Assembly: GCA_030844565.1 (NCBI GenBank)
Contig: JAUUNK010000001.1
Location: 1-64,000 of the forward strand
DNA length: 64,000 bases
Direction of reading: 5' to 3'
Origin: Bacteroides ovatus
GTDB lineage: Bacteria > Bacteroidota > Bacteroidia > Bacteroidales > Bacteroidaceae
Under the pieces are notes generated by a model. It was not told where the DNA came from and ran no database searches. It saw nothing but the letters and a program-made list of their open reading frames with translations. This document shows, piece after piece, positions 15,959-26,324 of this stretch; the stretch's first letter is position 1, and each line of letters starts with the position of its first letter. The translations under genes and the position numbers were made by a program.

Positions 15959-17839
15959 ATGAAAAACATGCTTAAAGCCTTTTATGGCTCATTTCTAATA
16001 ACCTTTTTCACTTCGTGCATGCATATTGAAATCACTGAAGTAGATATATTAATCGTAGGTGGAGGCGCTAGCGGTGTAACATCCGCTATACAAGCAGCCC
16101 GAATGGGAGCAAATATACTAATTTTAGAGGAAACTACATGGCTAGGAGGATTATTAACTTCAGCAGGTGTAAGCGCAGTAGATGGAAATTATAATTTGCC
16201 AGCAGGACTCTGGGGAGAATTCAAAAATAGGTTATCCCAACACTACGGAGGACTAGATTCTTTAAAAACAGGCTGGGTAAGCAATATTCTCTTTGAGCCC
16301 TCGGTTGGAAATAAAATATTCCATGAAATGGTTGCAGAGGAAAAAGGAATAGAAATGTGGAAACATGCACAACTCAAAAAAGTAGAAAGGACAAGAGACA
16401 AGTGGATCGCTACAGTAAAAATAGAAGGTAAAGAAATAAAATGTGTCCATGCTAAAATTATGATTGATGCTACTGAATTGGGAGATGTTGCTAAAATGTG
16501 TGGAGTTAAATATGATATTGGTATGGAAAGCAGGTATGATACCCATGAAGACATCGCTCCGGAAAAAGGAAATAGCATCGTCCAAGATATTACTTATGTC
16601 GCTATACTTAAAGATTATGGGAAAGATGTCACTATACCTGAACCAAAAGGATATAATCCCGAAAAGTTTGCATGTGCCTGCGCCAATCCAGTGTGTATAA
16701 CGCCTAAAGAGCCGAATCGTCTCTGGTCTAAAGAGATGATGATTACTTATGGTAAACTTCCAAATCACAAATATATGATCAATTGGCCTATCGAAGGAAA
16801 CGATTACTATATTAATCTAATAGAGATGTCTCTGGAGGAACGTACAGAAGCCTTAAAGTATGCCAAACACTATACTATGTGCTTTATTTACTTCATACAG
16901 CACGAATTAGGTTATAATACATTGGGATTAGCAGATGATGAATATCCGACGGAAGACAAACTTCCTTTTATTCCCTATCATAGAGAATCTAGAAGAATTC
17001 ATGGTTTAGTGCGATTCAATCTAAACCATGTATTAGCTCCTTATACTCAAGAAAAGAAACTCTATCGGACTTGCATTGCAGTGGGAGATTATCCGGTGGA
17101 TCATCACCATACTCGTTATCATGGCTATGAAGAATTACCAAATCTTTATTTTCACCCGATACCTTCGTATGGCTTGCCTCTAGGAACACTCATACCTCAA
17201 GATGTCGATGGACTGATTGTAGCGGAAAAATCGATTTCGGTATCGAATATCATTAATGGAACCACCCGTTTGCAGCCAGTTGTATTGCAAGTGGGACAAG
17301 CAGCAGGCGCATTAGCCGCACTAGCCCTAAAAAATAAACAGAAAATTAAAGAGGTATCTGTCCGCGACGTACAAAACGTTTTATTAAAAGCCAAAGGATA
17401 TTTACTTCCTTATTTAGATGTCCCTGTATCCAACCCTAAATTTGCTTCTTATCAACGTATCGGCTCAACAGGCATATTAAAAGCAACAGGAAAAACTGTA
17501 GATTGGACCAACCAAACCTGGCTGAGAGCTGATACAGTTTTATTAGCATCAGAATTAGACGGATTATTCGATATATATCCCTACGCAAGAAACGAATTAA
17601 AGAAATCCGGAAAAGAAACGCTTAGCATCCATGAATCACTTATACTCATACAAAAGATTGCAAAAATGGAAGGGATTAACGAAAGCATAAATGCAAAATC
17701 AATTTGGGACACTTATAAACTAAAAGATTTTAACTTGGAACGAAATATATTGAGAGGCGAAATGGCTGTTCTTTTAGACCGTTTTTTAGATCCTTTCAAC
17801 AAAAAACCGGTTGACATATCCGGTGAATATATTCATTAG
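15959..17839 (+). CDS. FAD-dependent oxidoreductase (FAD_oxidored family), lipoprotein
   Basis: The 626-residue protein begins with a signal ending in FFTSC (lipidated Cys20 predicted), then the dinucleotide-binding motif VDILIVGGGASGVTSAIQAA (GGGASG at 34-39) of the PF12831 family. A later segment (LPLGTLIPQDVDGLIVAEKS, followed by a GQAAG motif) completes the FAD fold. The last ~130 residues are helical and unassigned. Members occur often in Bacteroidetes sugar loci, but substrates are generally unknown; oxidation of a released sugar or aglycone is possible. It is the first gene of the operon, 35 bases before a DUF4434 gene. Confidence 0.75.
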   Translation: MKNMLKAFYGSFLITFFTSCMHIEITEVDILIVGGGASGVTSAIQAARMGANILILEETTWLGGLLTSAGVSAVDGNYNLPAGLWGEFKNRLSQHYGGLDSLKTGWVSNILFEPSVGNKIFHEMVAEEKGIEMWKHAQLKKVERTRDKWIATVKIEGKEIKCVHAKIMIDATELGDVAKMCGVKYDIGMESRYDTHEDIAPEKGNSIVQDITYVAILKDYGKDVTIPEPKGYNPEKFACACANPVCITPKEPNRLWSKEMMITYGKLPNHKYMINWPIEGNDYYINLIEMSLEERTEALKYAKHYTMCFIYFIQHELGYNTLGLADDEYPTEDKLPFIPYHRESRRIHGLVRFNLNHVLAPYTQEKKLYRTCIAVGDYPVDHHHTRYHGYEELPNLYFHPIPSYGLPLGTLIPQDVDGLIVAEKSISVSNIINGTTRLQPVVLQVGQAAGALAALALKNKQKIKEVSVRDVQNVLLKAKGYLLPYLDVPVSNPKFASYQRIGSTGILKATGKTVDWTNQTWLRADTVLLASELDGLFDIYPYARNELKKSGKETLSIHESLILIQKIAKMEGINESINAKSIWDTYKLKDFNLERNILRGEMAVLLDRFLDPFNKKPVDISGEYIH

Positions 17840-17874
17840 ACAAACAGATATATAAAGAACCAAAAAATAATACT

Positions 17875-18975
17875 ATGGAAAACAATAACCGCAGAGATTT
17901 TCTCAAAAAAGCTGCTTTAACCGGAGCTTCCGCTCTGATTGCACCTTCTTTATTTGCTATCGACAAGCCAAGGGAAGAAGAGGCTCTAGCCAAAGGTGAA
18001 ATAAACGATAGAGGGAGCGAGCTTATTATCCCCAAGAATAACGGTTTAAAAATTACCGGAACATTTTTAGACGAAATTTCACATGACATACCTCATCAAA
18101 ATTGGGGAGAAAAAGAATGGGAACAGGATTTTCAACACATGAAAAGAATTGGCATCGATACAATTATACTGATTCGTTCCGGTTATCGAAAATTCATCAC
18201 CTATCCTTCCCCTTATTTATTGAAAAAGGGATGCTATATGCCATCAGTCGATTTAGTAGATATGTATTTACGCCTTGCCGAGAAATACAAAATGAGATTT
18301 TATTTCGGTCTATATGATTCGGGACGCTACTGGGATACCGGAGATTTGAGCTGGGAAATTGAAGATAACAAATATGTGATAGATGAAGCATGGAAAATGT
18401 ACGGTGAAAAATACAAAAGTTTTGGAGGCTGGTACATCAGTGGAGAAATCAGTCGGGCAACCAAAGGTGCAATCAATGCTTTCCGTGCCATGGGAAAACA
18501 ATGTAAAGATGTGTCCAATGGACTTCCTACATTCATTTCACCTTGGATTGACGGTAAGAAAGCAATTATGGACACAACCAAGCTAACAAAGGAAGATGCC
18601 GTTTCCGTACAGCAACACGAAAAAGAATGGAATGAAATCTTTGACGGTATCCACGAGGTGGTAGATGCCTGTGCTTTTCAAGATGGACATATTGATTACG
18701 ATGAACTGGACGCTTTCTTCGCAGTAAACAAAAGCTTAGGAGATAAATATGGTATGCAATGTTGGACCAATGCCGAAACTTTCGATCGGGATATGCCCAT
18801 TCGTTTCTTACCTATTAAGTTTGATAAACTCCGAATGAAATTAGAGGCAGCCAAACGCGCTGGATATGACAAGGCAATCACTTTTGAGTTTTCCCATTTC
18901 ATGAGTCCTCAATCAGCCTATTTACAAGCAGGGCACTTATACGATCGATATAAAGAATACTTCGAAATAAGATAA
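17875..18975 (+). CDS. DUF4434 protein with Tat signal (copy 1)
   Basis: The 366-residue protein starts with a twin-arginine signal (NNRRDFLKKAA and a hydrophobic stretch to SLFA), so it is exported folded. The rest fits DUF4434 (PF14488), a TIM-barrel family related to glycosidases: GTFLDEISHDIPHQNWGEKE, FYFGLYDSGRYW, GWYISGEISR and AITFEFSHFMSP. A conserved Glu in each of the last two could be catalytic, but no activity is established. It lies directly before a sugar porter gene (5-base gap), and a paralogue follows the porter. Confidence 0.75.
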   Translation: MENNNRRDFLKKAALTGASALIAPSLFAIDKPREEEALAKGEINDRGSELIIPKNNGLKITGTFLDEISHDIPHQNWGEKEWEQDFQHMKRIGIDTIILIRSGYRKFITYPSPYLLKKGCYMPSVDLVDMYLRLAEKYKMRFYFGLYDSGRYWDTGDLSWEIEDNKYVIDEAWKMYGEKYKSFGGWYISGEISRATKGAINAFRAMGKQCKDVSNGLPTFISPWIDGKKAIMDTTKLTKEDAVSVQQHEKEWNEIFDGIHEVVDACAFQDGHIDYDELDAFFAVNKSLGDKYGMQCWTNAETFDRDMPIRFLPIKFDKLRMKLEAAKRAGYDKAITFEFSHFMSPQSAYLQAGHLYDRYKEYFEIR

Positions 18976-18980
18976 AAGAT

Positions 18981-20387
18981 ATGAAGTCTACAATAAATTT
19001 TGGTTATCTTGTATTCCTTTCTATAGTTGCTGCCTTAGGAGGATTCTTATTCGGATATGATACTGCCGTCATCTCCGGAACTATTACCCAAGTAACTGAA
19101 CTTTTCAGGTTGGATACTTTGCAACAAGGATGGTATGTGGGATGTGCACTAACAGGCTCTATCGCAGGTGTACTCTTTGCAGGCGTACTCAGTGACAAAC
19201 TAGGAAGAAAGCTAACCATGATCCTTTCGGCTATTCTATTCTCAACCTCAGCTCTTGGGTGTGCTTTATGTACCGATTTCACTCAACTTGTAGTTTACCG
19301 CATTATTGGAGGCATCGGCATCGGTATAGTATCTATTGTTTCTCCCCTTTATATTTCTGAATTAGCAGTAGCACAATATAGAGGACGTCTGGTTTCCCTC
19401 TACCAACTAGCTGTAACCATCGGTTTTTTAGGAGCTTATTTAGTCAACTTCCAATTGTTGGCATGGTCAGAAAGTGGAACCCAATTAAATATAGCTTTGC
19501 TAAACAATATATTTATAACCGAAGTATGGCGAGGTATGTTAGGAATGGAAACTCTACCTGCCATATTATTCTTCCTAATTATATTCTTTATACCAGAAAG
19601 CCCCCGCTGGCTAATCGTAAAAGAAAAAGAAGAAAAAGCTATCCGCATTCTGAAAAGGATATATAGCTCGAACAATGAAGCTACCCTGCAATTGGAAGAA
19701 ACAAAATCCGTATTAACATCTAAGACAAAATCCGAATGGTCGCTTTTGATGAAACCAGGAATCCTGAAGGCAGTTATCATCGGTGTTTGCATTGCCACCC
19801 TTGGTCAGTTCATGGGAGTGAATGCCGTACTTTATTATGGTCCTTCCATATTTGAAGATGCCGGGCTTTCGGGAGGAGATTCTCTTCTCTACCAGGTCCT
19901 TGTAGGGTTAGTCAATACCCTGACTACTGTTTTAGCTCTTGTAATCATTGATAAAGTGGGACGTAAAAAGTTGGTATATTATGGGGTCTCCGGCATGATA
20001 ATTTCACTTATCCTTATCGGTTTTTATTTTCTCTTCGGTAAGTCTTGGAGAGTATCGGACCTCTTCCTACTGGTTTTCTTTTTACTTTATGTATTCTGCT
20101 GTGCTGTTTCTATTTGTGCTGTGGTATTCGTACTTCTTTCTGAAATGTATCCTACCAGAGTACGAGGACTTGCCATGTCTATTGCAGGATTCGCCCTCTG
20201 GATCGGAACGTACTTAATCGGGCAGTTAACTCCTTGGATGCTCCAACATTTCACTCCCGCCGGAACATTCTTTCTGTTCGCCGCCATGTGTGTCCCTTAC
20301 ATGCTCATTGTCTGGAGACTAGTACCGGAAACTACCGGAAAGTCTCTAGAAGAAATTGAAAAATACTGGACCCAGCCGGAACAGTAA
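18981..20387 (+). CDS. MFS sugar:proton symporter (sugar porter family)
   Basis: The 468-residue protein has 12 predicted hydrophobic segments and the full set of sugar porter signatures: GGFLFGYDTAVISG, DKLGRK, RIIGGIGIGI with PLYISELA, PESPRWL, DKVGRKKL and the terminal PETTGKSLEEIEKYW. It resembles XylE- and glucose/galactose-type porters and would bring a monosaccharide released in the periplasm through the inner membrane. It is flanked by two DUF4434 genes in one operon, which implies that their product is the sugar it carries. The sugar cannot be named from sequence. Confidence 0.85.
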   Translation: MKSTINFGYLVFLSIVAALGGFLFGYDTAVISGTITQVTELFRLDTLQQGWYVGCALTGSIAGVLFAGVLSDKLGRKLTMILSAILFSTSALGCALCTDFTQLVVYRIIGGIGIGIVSIVSPLYISELAVAQYRGRLVSLYQLAVTIGFLGAYLVNFQLLAWSESGTQLNIALLNNIFITEVWRGMLGMETLPAILFFLIIFFIPESPRWLIVKEKEEKAIRILKRIYSSNNEATLQLEETKSVLTSKTKSEWSLLMKPGILKAVIIGVCIATLGQFMGVNAVLYYGPSIFEDAGLSGGDSLLYQVLVGLVNTLTTVLALVIIDKVGRKKLVYYGVSGMIISLILIGFYFLFGKSWRVSDLFLLVFFLLYVFCCAVSICAVVFVLLSEMYPTRVRGLAMSIAGFALWIGTYLIGQLTPWMLQHFTPAGTFFLFAAMCVPYMLIVWRLVPETTGKSLEEIEKYWTQPEQ

Positions 20388-20423
20388 GAATAACCTACTC
20401 ATTTATAATTAACACACGGAAAT

Positions 20424-21494
20424 ATGAATGGACGACGTAACTTCTTAAAAACAGCATTTACTACATGTTCCTTGCTCGTAGGCAGCAAATTTTTAACAGC
20501 TTGTTCACCTGCTAAAAAGACCAGTCCGGATGAAGAATCCCCGGAAACCTTTGCAACTCCCGGGGCTTTAAGAGGAATGCCTATCAAAGCAACGTTCCTG
20601 GATGAAATAAGCTGGGATATTCCCCATCAAAACTGGGGTACAAAAGAGTGGGACCGCGACTTTAGAGCAATGAAAAGAATGGGAATTAACACTGTCGTAC
20701 TTATCCGGGCAGGTCTTGGTAAGTGGATTGCTTCTCCTTTCCAATGTTTATTAAGCAAAGAAGACATTTATTACCCTCCTACAGACTTGGTAGAAATGTT
20801 CCTGACACTGGCTGATAAATATAAAATGGCTTTTTACTTTGGTATGTATGACTCAGGTAAATATTGGCAAGAAGGGCTTTTTCAAAAAGAGATAGACTTA
20901 AACATGGCTTTAATTGATGAAGTATGGAAGAAATACGGTCATCATAAATCATTCCAAGGTTGGTATTTATCCCAGGAAATTAGTCGCCGTACCAAGAATA
21001 TGTCTAAGATATATGCAGAAGTTGGAAAACATGCCAAGAATGTTTCCGGCAACCTAACAACTTTGGTTTCGCCCTATATACATGGAGTAAAGACAGACCA
21101 AGTAATGGCGGGCGATAAAGCATTGTCTGTAAAAGAGCATGAAGAAGAATGGGACGAGATATTAGACAATGTAAAAGGAGCAGTCGATATTCTCGCTTTT
21201 CAAGACGGTCAAGTAGATTACCATGAATTATATGACTATCTCGTGATTAATAAAAAGTTAGCGGATAAGTACAATATGAAATGCTGGACCAACATTGAAT
21301 CCTTCGACCGCGACATGCCTATTCGTTTCTTACCTATCAAATGGGAAAAGCTGCTGTTAAAGCTGGATGCTGCGAGAAGAGCTGGAATGGAAAATGCAAT
21401 CACATTTGAGTTTTCTCATTTCATGAGCCCTAACTCGGCTTACCTGCAAGCCGGGCACCTATATGAAAGATATTGTGAACACTTTATTCTATAA
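20424..21494 (+). CDS. DUF4434 protein with Tat lipoprotein signal (copy 2)
   Basis: The 356-residue paralogue of the gene at 17875 has a twin-arginine start (NGRRNFLKTAF) and a lipobox (KFLTAC, Cys27), which suggests a Tat-exported lipoprotein. DUF4434 motifs are conserved: TFLDEISWDIPHQNWGTKEW, FYFGMYDSGKYW, GWYLSQEISR (the other copy has SGEISR) and AITFEFSHFMSP. The two copies diverge mainly at the N-terminus. The anchoring difference suggests different locations for the same chemistry. It is 22 bases upstream of susC. Confidence 0.75.
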   Translation: MNGRRNFLKTAFTTCSLLVGSKFLTACSPAKKTSPDEESPETFATPGALRGMPIKATFLDEISWDIPHQNWGTKEWDRDFRAMKRMGINTVVLIRAGLGKWIASPFQCLLSKEDIYYPPTDLVEMFLTLADKYKMAFYFGMYDSGKYWQEGLFQKEIDLNMALIDEVWKKYGHHKSFQGWYLSQEISRRTKNMSKIYAEVGKHAKNVSGNLTTLVSPYIHGVKTDQVMAGDKALSVKEHEEEWDEILDNVKGAVDILAFQDGQVDYHELYDYLVINKKLADKYNMKCWTNIESFDRDMPIRFLPIKWEKLLLKLDAARRAGMENAITFEFSHFMSPNSAYLQAGHLYERYCEHFIL

Positions 21495-21516
21495 ACCTAT
21501 CTAATATTGTAATGCA

Positions 21517-24500
21517 ATGAAAAAAAGAATCAAATTGAATCCGAGGTTCATGACCTCATTGTTTATTGCGTTCATGTGCACATTGAGTTGTTTCGCACAA
21601 AACGTAATAAAAGGATCAGTAAGTGATGGTGGTGGCGAACCATTACCAGGAGTGTCTGTAGCCGTCAAAGGTACGACCAGTGGTACGATAACAGACATGG
21701 ATGGAAAGTTTAGTATCAATGCCCGAAATAATGATGTATTGATATTCTCTTATGTTGGTATGAATACTCAGGACATCAAAGTAAATGGTCAGCATTTCAT
21801 TTCGGTAACCATGAAAGACGATGTTGCTTCGCTGGACGAAGTAGTGGTAGTTGGATATGGAACTCAAAAGCGTGGTAGTATTACCGGAGCCATATCTACA
21901 GTATCCGACAAAGAATTGTTGAAAGCTCCTACGATGAGTATCAGTAACGTAGTCGGTGCACGTATTGCGGGAGTTGCAGCCGTGCAATCCAGCGGTCAGC
22001 CGGGATCGGATAATGCAACACTGACAATGCGCGGTCAGAGCGGTATTGTATATGTGATTGATGGTATCCGTCGTACATCTGCCGACTTTAACGGATTGGA
22101 CCCTAACGAAATAGAGTCTGTATCTATCTTGAAAGATGCCTCTGCTGTAGCCGTTTATGGTTTGGATGCGAACGGTGTTTTCATCGTTACTACCAAACAG
22201 GGAAAAGCGGAAAAGATGTCTATCACTTATACCGGTTCGGTCGGTTTCAGCCAGAATGCGGAACAACAAGAGTGGTTGGACGGTCCCGGATATGCTTACT
22301 GGTATAATAAAGCACGGGAGTTACAAGGTGACCCAACAGTGTTTACCTCAGAAATGGTGCAGAAAATGAAAGACGGAGTTGATGGTTGGGGAAATACAAA
22401 CTGGTATGACAAGATTTATGGTACCGGTACTCGTACACACCATAATATATCGGCAACCGGAGGTAGTGACAGAGTACGTTTCTTCGCATCTATCGGTTAT
22501 CTGGATGAGAAAGGTAATATCGACAATTATGGTTACAACCGTTTAAACCTTCGTTCCAATATCGATGCCAAATTAACCAAGAGTCTTACCTTCACATTAG
22601 GAGTATCCGGTCGTATTGAGAAAAGAGATTCCCCCCGTTATTCCGCTAATCCGGATGACTGGCATAATGTACCCCAACAAGTTATTCGTGCCTTGCCTTA
22701 TGTGCCCGATACTTACGAATATGATGGAAAAACTTACAATGTATCTACGCCGACCGCTTCCTCCCCGGTAGCTCCGTTAGCATCTATCAACGAATCGGGA
22801 TACAGTAAATCCAATTATTCTTATATTCAGTCTAACTTCAGCTTGAAGTATGATGCACCATGGCTGAAAGGATTAAGTTTCAAATTCCAAGGAGCTTATG
22901 ACTTAACTTATAACTTCAGTAAAATCCTGACTAATCCTTATGAAGTGATGATAATGAACCTTCCAACAAGCGAAAGCACTTCATTAACCTATTATAAAGG
23001 AACAGATGCATCCGGTAACTCTATTAGTTTGAGTGAATCCGCATCCAGAGGCTATACATTTACTACACAAACAAGTGTAACCTACGACAATAAGTTTGGA
23101 AAGCATACCGTAGGTGGAATGTTTCTCGCAGAAACCCGTGAGAATAAGAGTAATGCGTTGAGCGCAACCGGTTACGGACTGGACTTTATCCAACTGGATG
23201 AACTTAACCAAATAACTAATAAAACCGGAAACGGAGCAGAAAAGTTCCCGAGCATCGGAGGATATAGCGGACATACAAGAGTAGCGGGCTTTGTAGGGCG
23301 TGTAAACTATAATTATGACGATAAGTATTATCTGGAAGCTTCTCTACGTTATGACGGCAGCTACCTGTTTGGTGGAATGAACAAACGTTGGGTGACATTG
23401 CCTGGTGTTTCCGCAGGTTGGAGAATCAATAATGAAAGCTGGTTCAACGCACCTTGGATCAATAACCTGAAACTAAGAGCCGGTATTGGTAAGACTGCAA
23501 CAAGTGGTGTAAACGCTTTCCAATGGAGAAATACGATGGGCATTACAAAAAATGCCGTAATCATTGGTGGAAGCAGCCAGACAATGATGTATGCAGCTGT
23601 ATTAGGCAATCCTAATTTATCATGGGCCCAATGTCTGAATTACAATGTCGGCGTTGACGCAACGATGTGGAACGGACTGTTAGGTGTCGAATTTGATGTA
23701 TTCTATAAATATGAATACGACAAGCTGGCTACAGTCACAGGTGCATACGCTCCTTCAAGAGGCGGATACTATTTCAGTTCTGCCAACGTAAACAAAAGTG
23801 ATTATAAAGGATTCGATCTAACTCTGACTCACTATAACCATATCAACAAATTCAATTATGGTGCGAAATTAATCTGGTCTTATGCCTATGGCCGTTGGCT
23901 GAAATATGTAGGTGATTCAGATAATGCTCCTGAATATCAGCGTCTGACAGGAAAGCAAATAGGTTCCAAATACGGTTTTATCGCCAATGGGTTGTTCCAA
24001 AGCGAAGAAGAAATTGCCAATTCGGCTACCGTCAAGGGTTATAAGGCTCTCCCGGGATATATTAAATATGTAGATAGAAATGGAGACGGTATCATTACTG
24101 CTGCACAAGATCAAGGTTATGTAGGTAAAAGTGCTACTCCGAAACATACCGGTTCTTTGAACTTATTTGGTAATTGGAAAGGATTTGATTTTGACCTGTT
24201 GTTCTCTTGGGGATTGGGTAATGTCGTTGCTCTGACCGGTCAGTATACGGCCAGCGGTTCTGTAGGTACACAAGATAACACTTCATTTACCAAACCTTTC
24301 TATCATGGGGGAAACTCACCGACATTCCTGGTTGAAAACTCATGGACTCCGGAACATACCAATGCTGAATTTCCACGCTTGGAAATTACTGGTCCAAGTA
24401 ATAACAATGGATACTCTTCTACTTTCTGGTACAGAAACGGAAACTATATGCGCCTGAAGACTGCACAAATTGGCTACAATTTCCCGAAGAAATGGCTGAA

Positions 24501-24663
24501 CCCTGCAGGTATAGAAGGTCTGAGACTCTATGTTGAAGGCTATAACCTGCTGACCTTTAGCGGACTGACCAAATACAACATTGACCCGGAATCTCCTGCG
24601 GTAAACAATGGTTATTATCCGCAACAGAGAACTTATACGCTAGGTGTAAAACTAACATTCTAA
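21517..24663 (+). CDS. SusC-like TonB-dependent outer-membrane transporter
   Basis: The 1048-residue protein has a signal peptide ending at CFAQ, a carboxypeptidase-regulatory-like domain (about 30-115, VKGTTSGTITDMDGKFSIN), a plug domain starting LDEVVVVGYGTQKRGSITGA and a C-terminal beta-barrel ending in a hydrophobic LGVKLTF. There is no N-terminal STN domain, so signalling to an anti-sigma factor is not expected. It imports oligosaccharides across the outer membrane together with the SusD encoded 13 bases downstream. Confidence 0.95.
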   Translation: MKKRIKLNPRFMTSLFIAFMCTLSCFAQNVIKGSVSDGGGEPLPGVSVAVKGTTSGTITDMDGKFSINARNNDVLIFSYVGMNTQDIKVNGQHFISVTMKDDVASLDEVVVVGYGTQKRGSITGAISTVSDKELLKAPTMSISNVVGARIAGVAAVQSSGQPGSDNATLTMRGQSGIVYVIDGIRRTSADFNGLDPNEIESVSILKDASAVAVYGLDANGVFIVTTKQGKAEKMSITYTGSVGFSQNAEQQEWLDGPGYAYWYNKARELQGDPTVFTSEMVQKMKDGVDGWGNTNWYDKIYGTGTRTHHNISATGGSDRVRFFASIGYLDEKGNIDNYGYNRLNLRSNIDAKLTKSLTFTLGVSGRIEKRDSPRYSANPDDWHNVPQQVIRALPYVPDTYEYDGKTYNVSTPTASSPVAPLASINESGYSKSNYSYIQSNFSLKYDAPWLKGLSFKFQGAYDLTYNFSKILTNPYEVMIMNLPTSESTSLTYYKGTDASGNSISLSESASRGYTFTTQTSVTYDNKFGKHTVGGMFLAETRENKSNALSATGYGLDFIQLDELNQITNKTGNGAEKFPSIGGYSGHTRVAGFVGRVNYNYDDKYYLEASLRYDGSYLFGGMNKRWVTLPGVSAGWRINNESWFNAPWINNLKLRAGIGKTATSGVNAFQWRNTMGITKNAVIIGGSSQTMMYAAVLGNPNLSWAQCLNYNVGVDATMWNGLLGVEFDVFYKYEYDKLATVTGAYAPSRGGYYFSSANVNKSDYKGFDLTLTHYNHINKFNYGAKLIWSYAYGRWLKYVGDSDNAPEYQRLTGKQIGSKYGFIANGLFQSEEEIANSATVKGYKALPGYIKYVDRNGDGIITAAQDQGYVGKSATPKHTGSLNLFGNWKGFDFDLLFSWGLGNVVALTGQYTASGSVGTQDNTSFTKPFYHGGNSPTFLVENSWTPEHTNAEFPRLEITGPSNNNGYSSTFWYRNGNYMRLKTAQIGYNFPKKWLNPAGIEGLRLYVEGYNLLTFSGLTKYNIDPESPAVNNGYYPQQRTYTLGVKLTF

Positions 24664-24676
24664 AAAACGGAAGTAT

Positions 24677-26308
24677 ATGAAAAAGATATTATTAAATATA
24701 TCATTAGCACTGGCATTAGGCTTTACCATCAGTTCGTGCAATGATTGGCTGGACGGTGTCAAACAGACATCGACTGTAAGTGATGAGATTGTTTGGCAAG
24801 ATGAAGCATATGTAGATAAGTATGTGAATGCTTTCTATACATATCTGAACAAATATGGTCAGTTCGGTGAATCACAGTTCTCCGGAAGTTTGACTGAAAG
24901 TCTGACTGAGACATTCAAATACGGTTCGGTAGCTTTAGGAGACAGAGCCGGACATCCGAACAACTACGTCACCAATCCGGATGTTATCAGTCCGGATGGA
25001 TGCCGTTACAATATCTGGGATAAAGACCTCGCATACGGTAATATCCGTCAGATGAACCAATTCCTGTCCATGCAGAAGAAATATTCAACATTCCCTGAAG
25101 ACAAGAATTTGAAATGGGAAGCCCAAGTACGTTTCTTCCGTGCTTACGTTTATTTCCAATTAGCTAAACGTCATGGCGGAGTTATTCTTTACGATGACCT
25201 TCCTGCTTCTAATGATAAAGCACGGAGTACGGCAGCTGAAACCTGGCAGTTCATTGCAGATGATCTGGACTTTGCAGCTACCAACCTGCCTAAAGAATGG
25301 GATGCCGCTAATAAAGGCCGGGTGACAAAAGGGGCTGCCTACGCATTGAAATCACGTGCTATGCTATATGCAGAACGTTGGCAAGATGCCTATAATGCAG
25401 CCGATGAAGTTGAAAAACTTCAGTTGTATGATTTGGTAGACAACTATGCGGATGCTTGGAAAGGTAACAATAAGGAAGCTATTCTGGAATTTGATTACAA
25501 TAAAGACAGTGGACCCAACCACACTTTTGACCAATATTATGTTCCTCAATGTGATGGTTATGACTTTGGTGCTTTGGGTACTCCTACTCAGGAAATGATA
25601 GAATCTTATGAAGACAAGAACGGCAATAAGGTGGATTGGACCGAATGGCATGGCACTACCACAAAAGAACCTCCTTATGACCAACTAGAGCCACGCTTCG
25701 CAGCTACAATTATCTATCGTGGCTGCACATGGAAAGGTAAAGTCATGGACTGTAGTGTAGGTGGAACAAACGGAGCTTTCATGGCTTATCGTGAACAATC
25801 TTATTCGTATGGGAAAACAACAACCGGGTATTTCTTGCGCAAACTACTGGATGAGAAACTAATTGATGTAAAAGGTACTAAAAGTTCACAGGCATGGGTA
25901 GAAATCCGTTTTGCAGAAGTCCTGCTAAACAAAGCCGAAGCTGCATACCGGCTTAATAAAACCGGTGAAGCGCAGTCTTTAATGAATAGGGTTCGTGCTC
26001 GTGCAGGAGTAAATTTGCCGGGCAAGTCTTCCAGTGGTGAGGCATGGTTCAAAGATTATCGTAATGAGCGTAAAGTAGAATTGGCATACGAAGGACATTT
26101 GTTCTGGGATATGCGCCGTTGGAAACTGGCCCACATCGAGTATAACAACTATCGCTGCCATGGTCTTAAGATAACGAACGGTACATACGAATACATCGAT
26201 TGTGACGGACAGGATCGTAAATTCCCGCAGAAATTATATGTCCTGCCGGTACCGACCTCTGAGATAAAAAACAATGCGTTAATTGAGCAATATGATGAAT
26301 GGAAATAA
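24677..26308 (+). CDS. SusD-like surface glycan-binding lipoprotein
   Basis: The 543-residue lipoprotein (lipobox ISSC, Cys21 region) shows RagB/SusD features: an N-terminal NDWLDGVKQTS start, helical TPR-like segment WEAQVRFFRAYVYFQLAKRH, and the C-terminal EIRFAEVLLNKAEAAYRLN and ERKVELAYEGHLFWDMRRWK blocks. It forms the lid of the SusC transporter encoded just upstream and binds the target glycan at the cell surface. Confidence 0.95.
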   Translation: MKKILLNISLALALGFTISSCNDWLDGVKQTSTVSDEIVWQDEAYVDKYVNAFYTYLNKYGQFGESQFSGSLTESLTETFKYGSVALGDRAGHPNNYVTNPDVISPDGCRYNIWDKDLAYGNIRQMNQFLSMQKKYSTFPEDKNLKWEAQVRFFRAYVYFQLAKRHGGVILYDDLPASNDKARSTAAETWQFIADDLDFAATNLPKEWDAANKGRVTKGAAYALKSRAMLYAERWQDAYNAADEVEKLQLYDLVDNYADAWKGNNKEAILEFDYNKDSGPNHTFDQYYVPQCDGYDFGALGTPTQEMIESYEDKNGNKVDWTEWHGTTTKEPPYDQLEPRFAATIIYRGCTWKGKVMDCSVGGTNGAFMAYREQSYSYGKTTTGYFLRKLLDEKLIDVKGTKSSQAWVEIRFAEVLLNKAEAAYRLNKTGEAQSLMNRVRARAGVNLPGKSSSGEAWFKDYRNERKVELAYEGHLFWDMRRWKLAHIEYNNYRCHGLKITNGTYEYIDCDGQDRKFPQKLYVLPVPTSEIKNNALIEQYDEWK

Positions 26309-26324
26309 CTAAAAGCTTAATACA

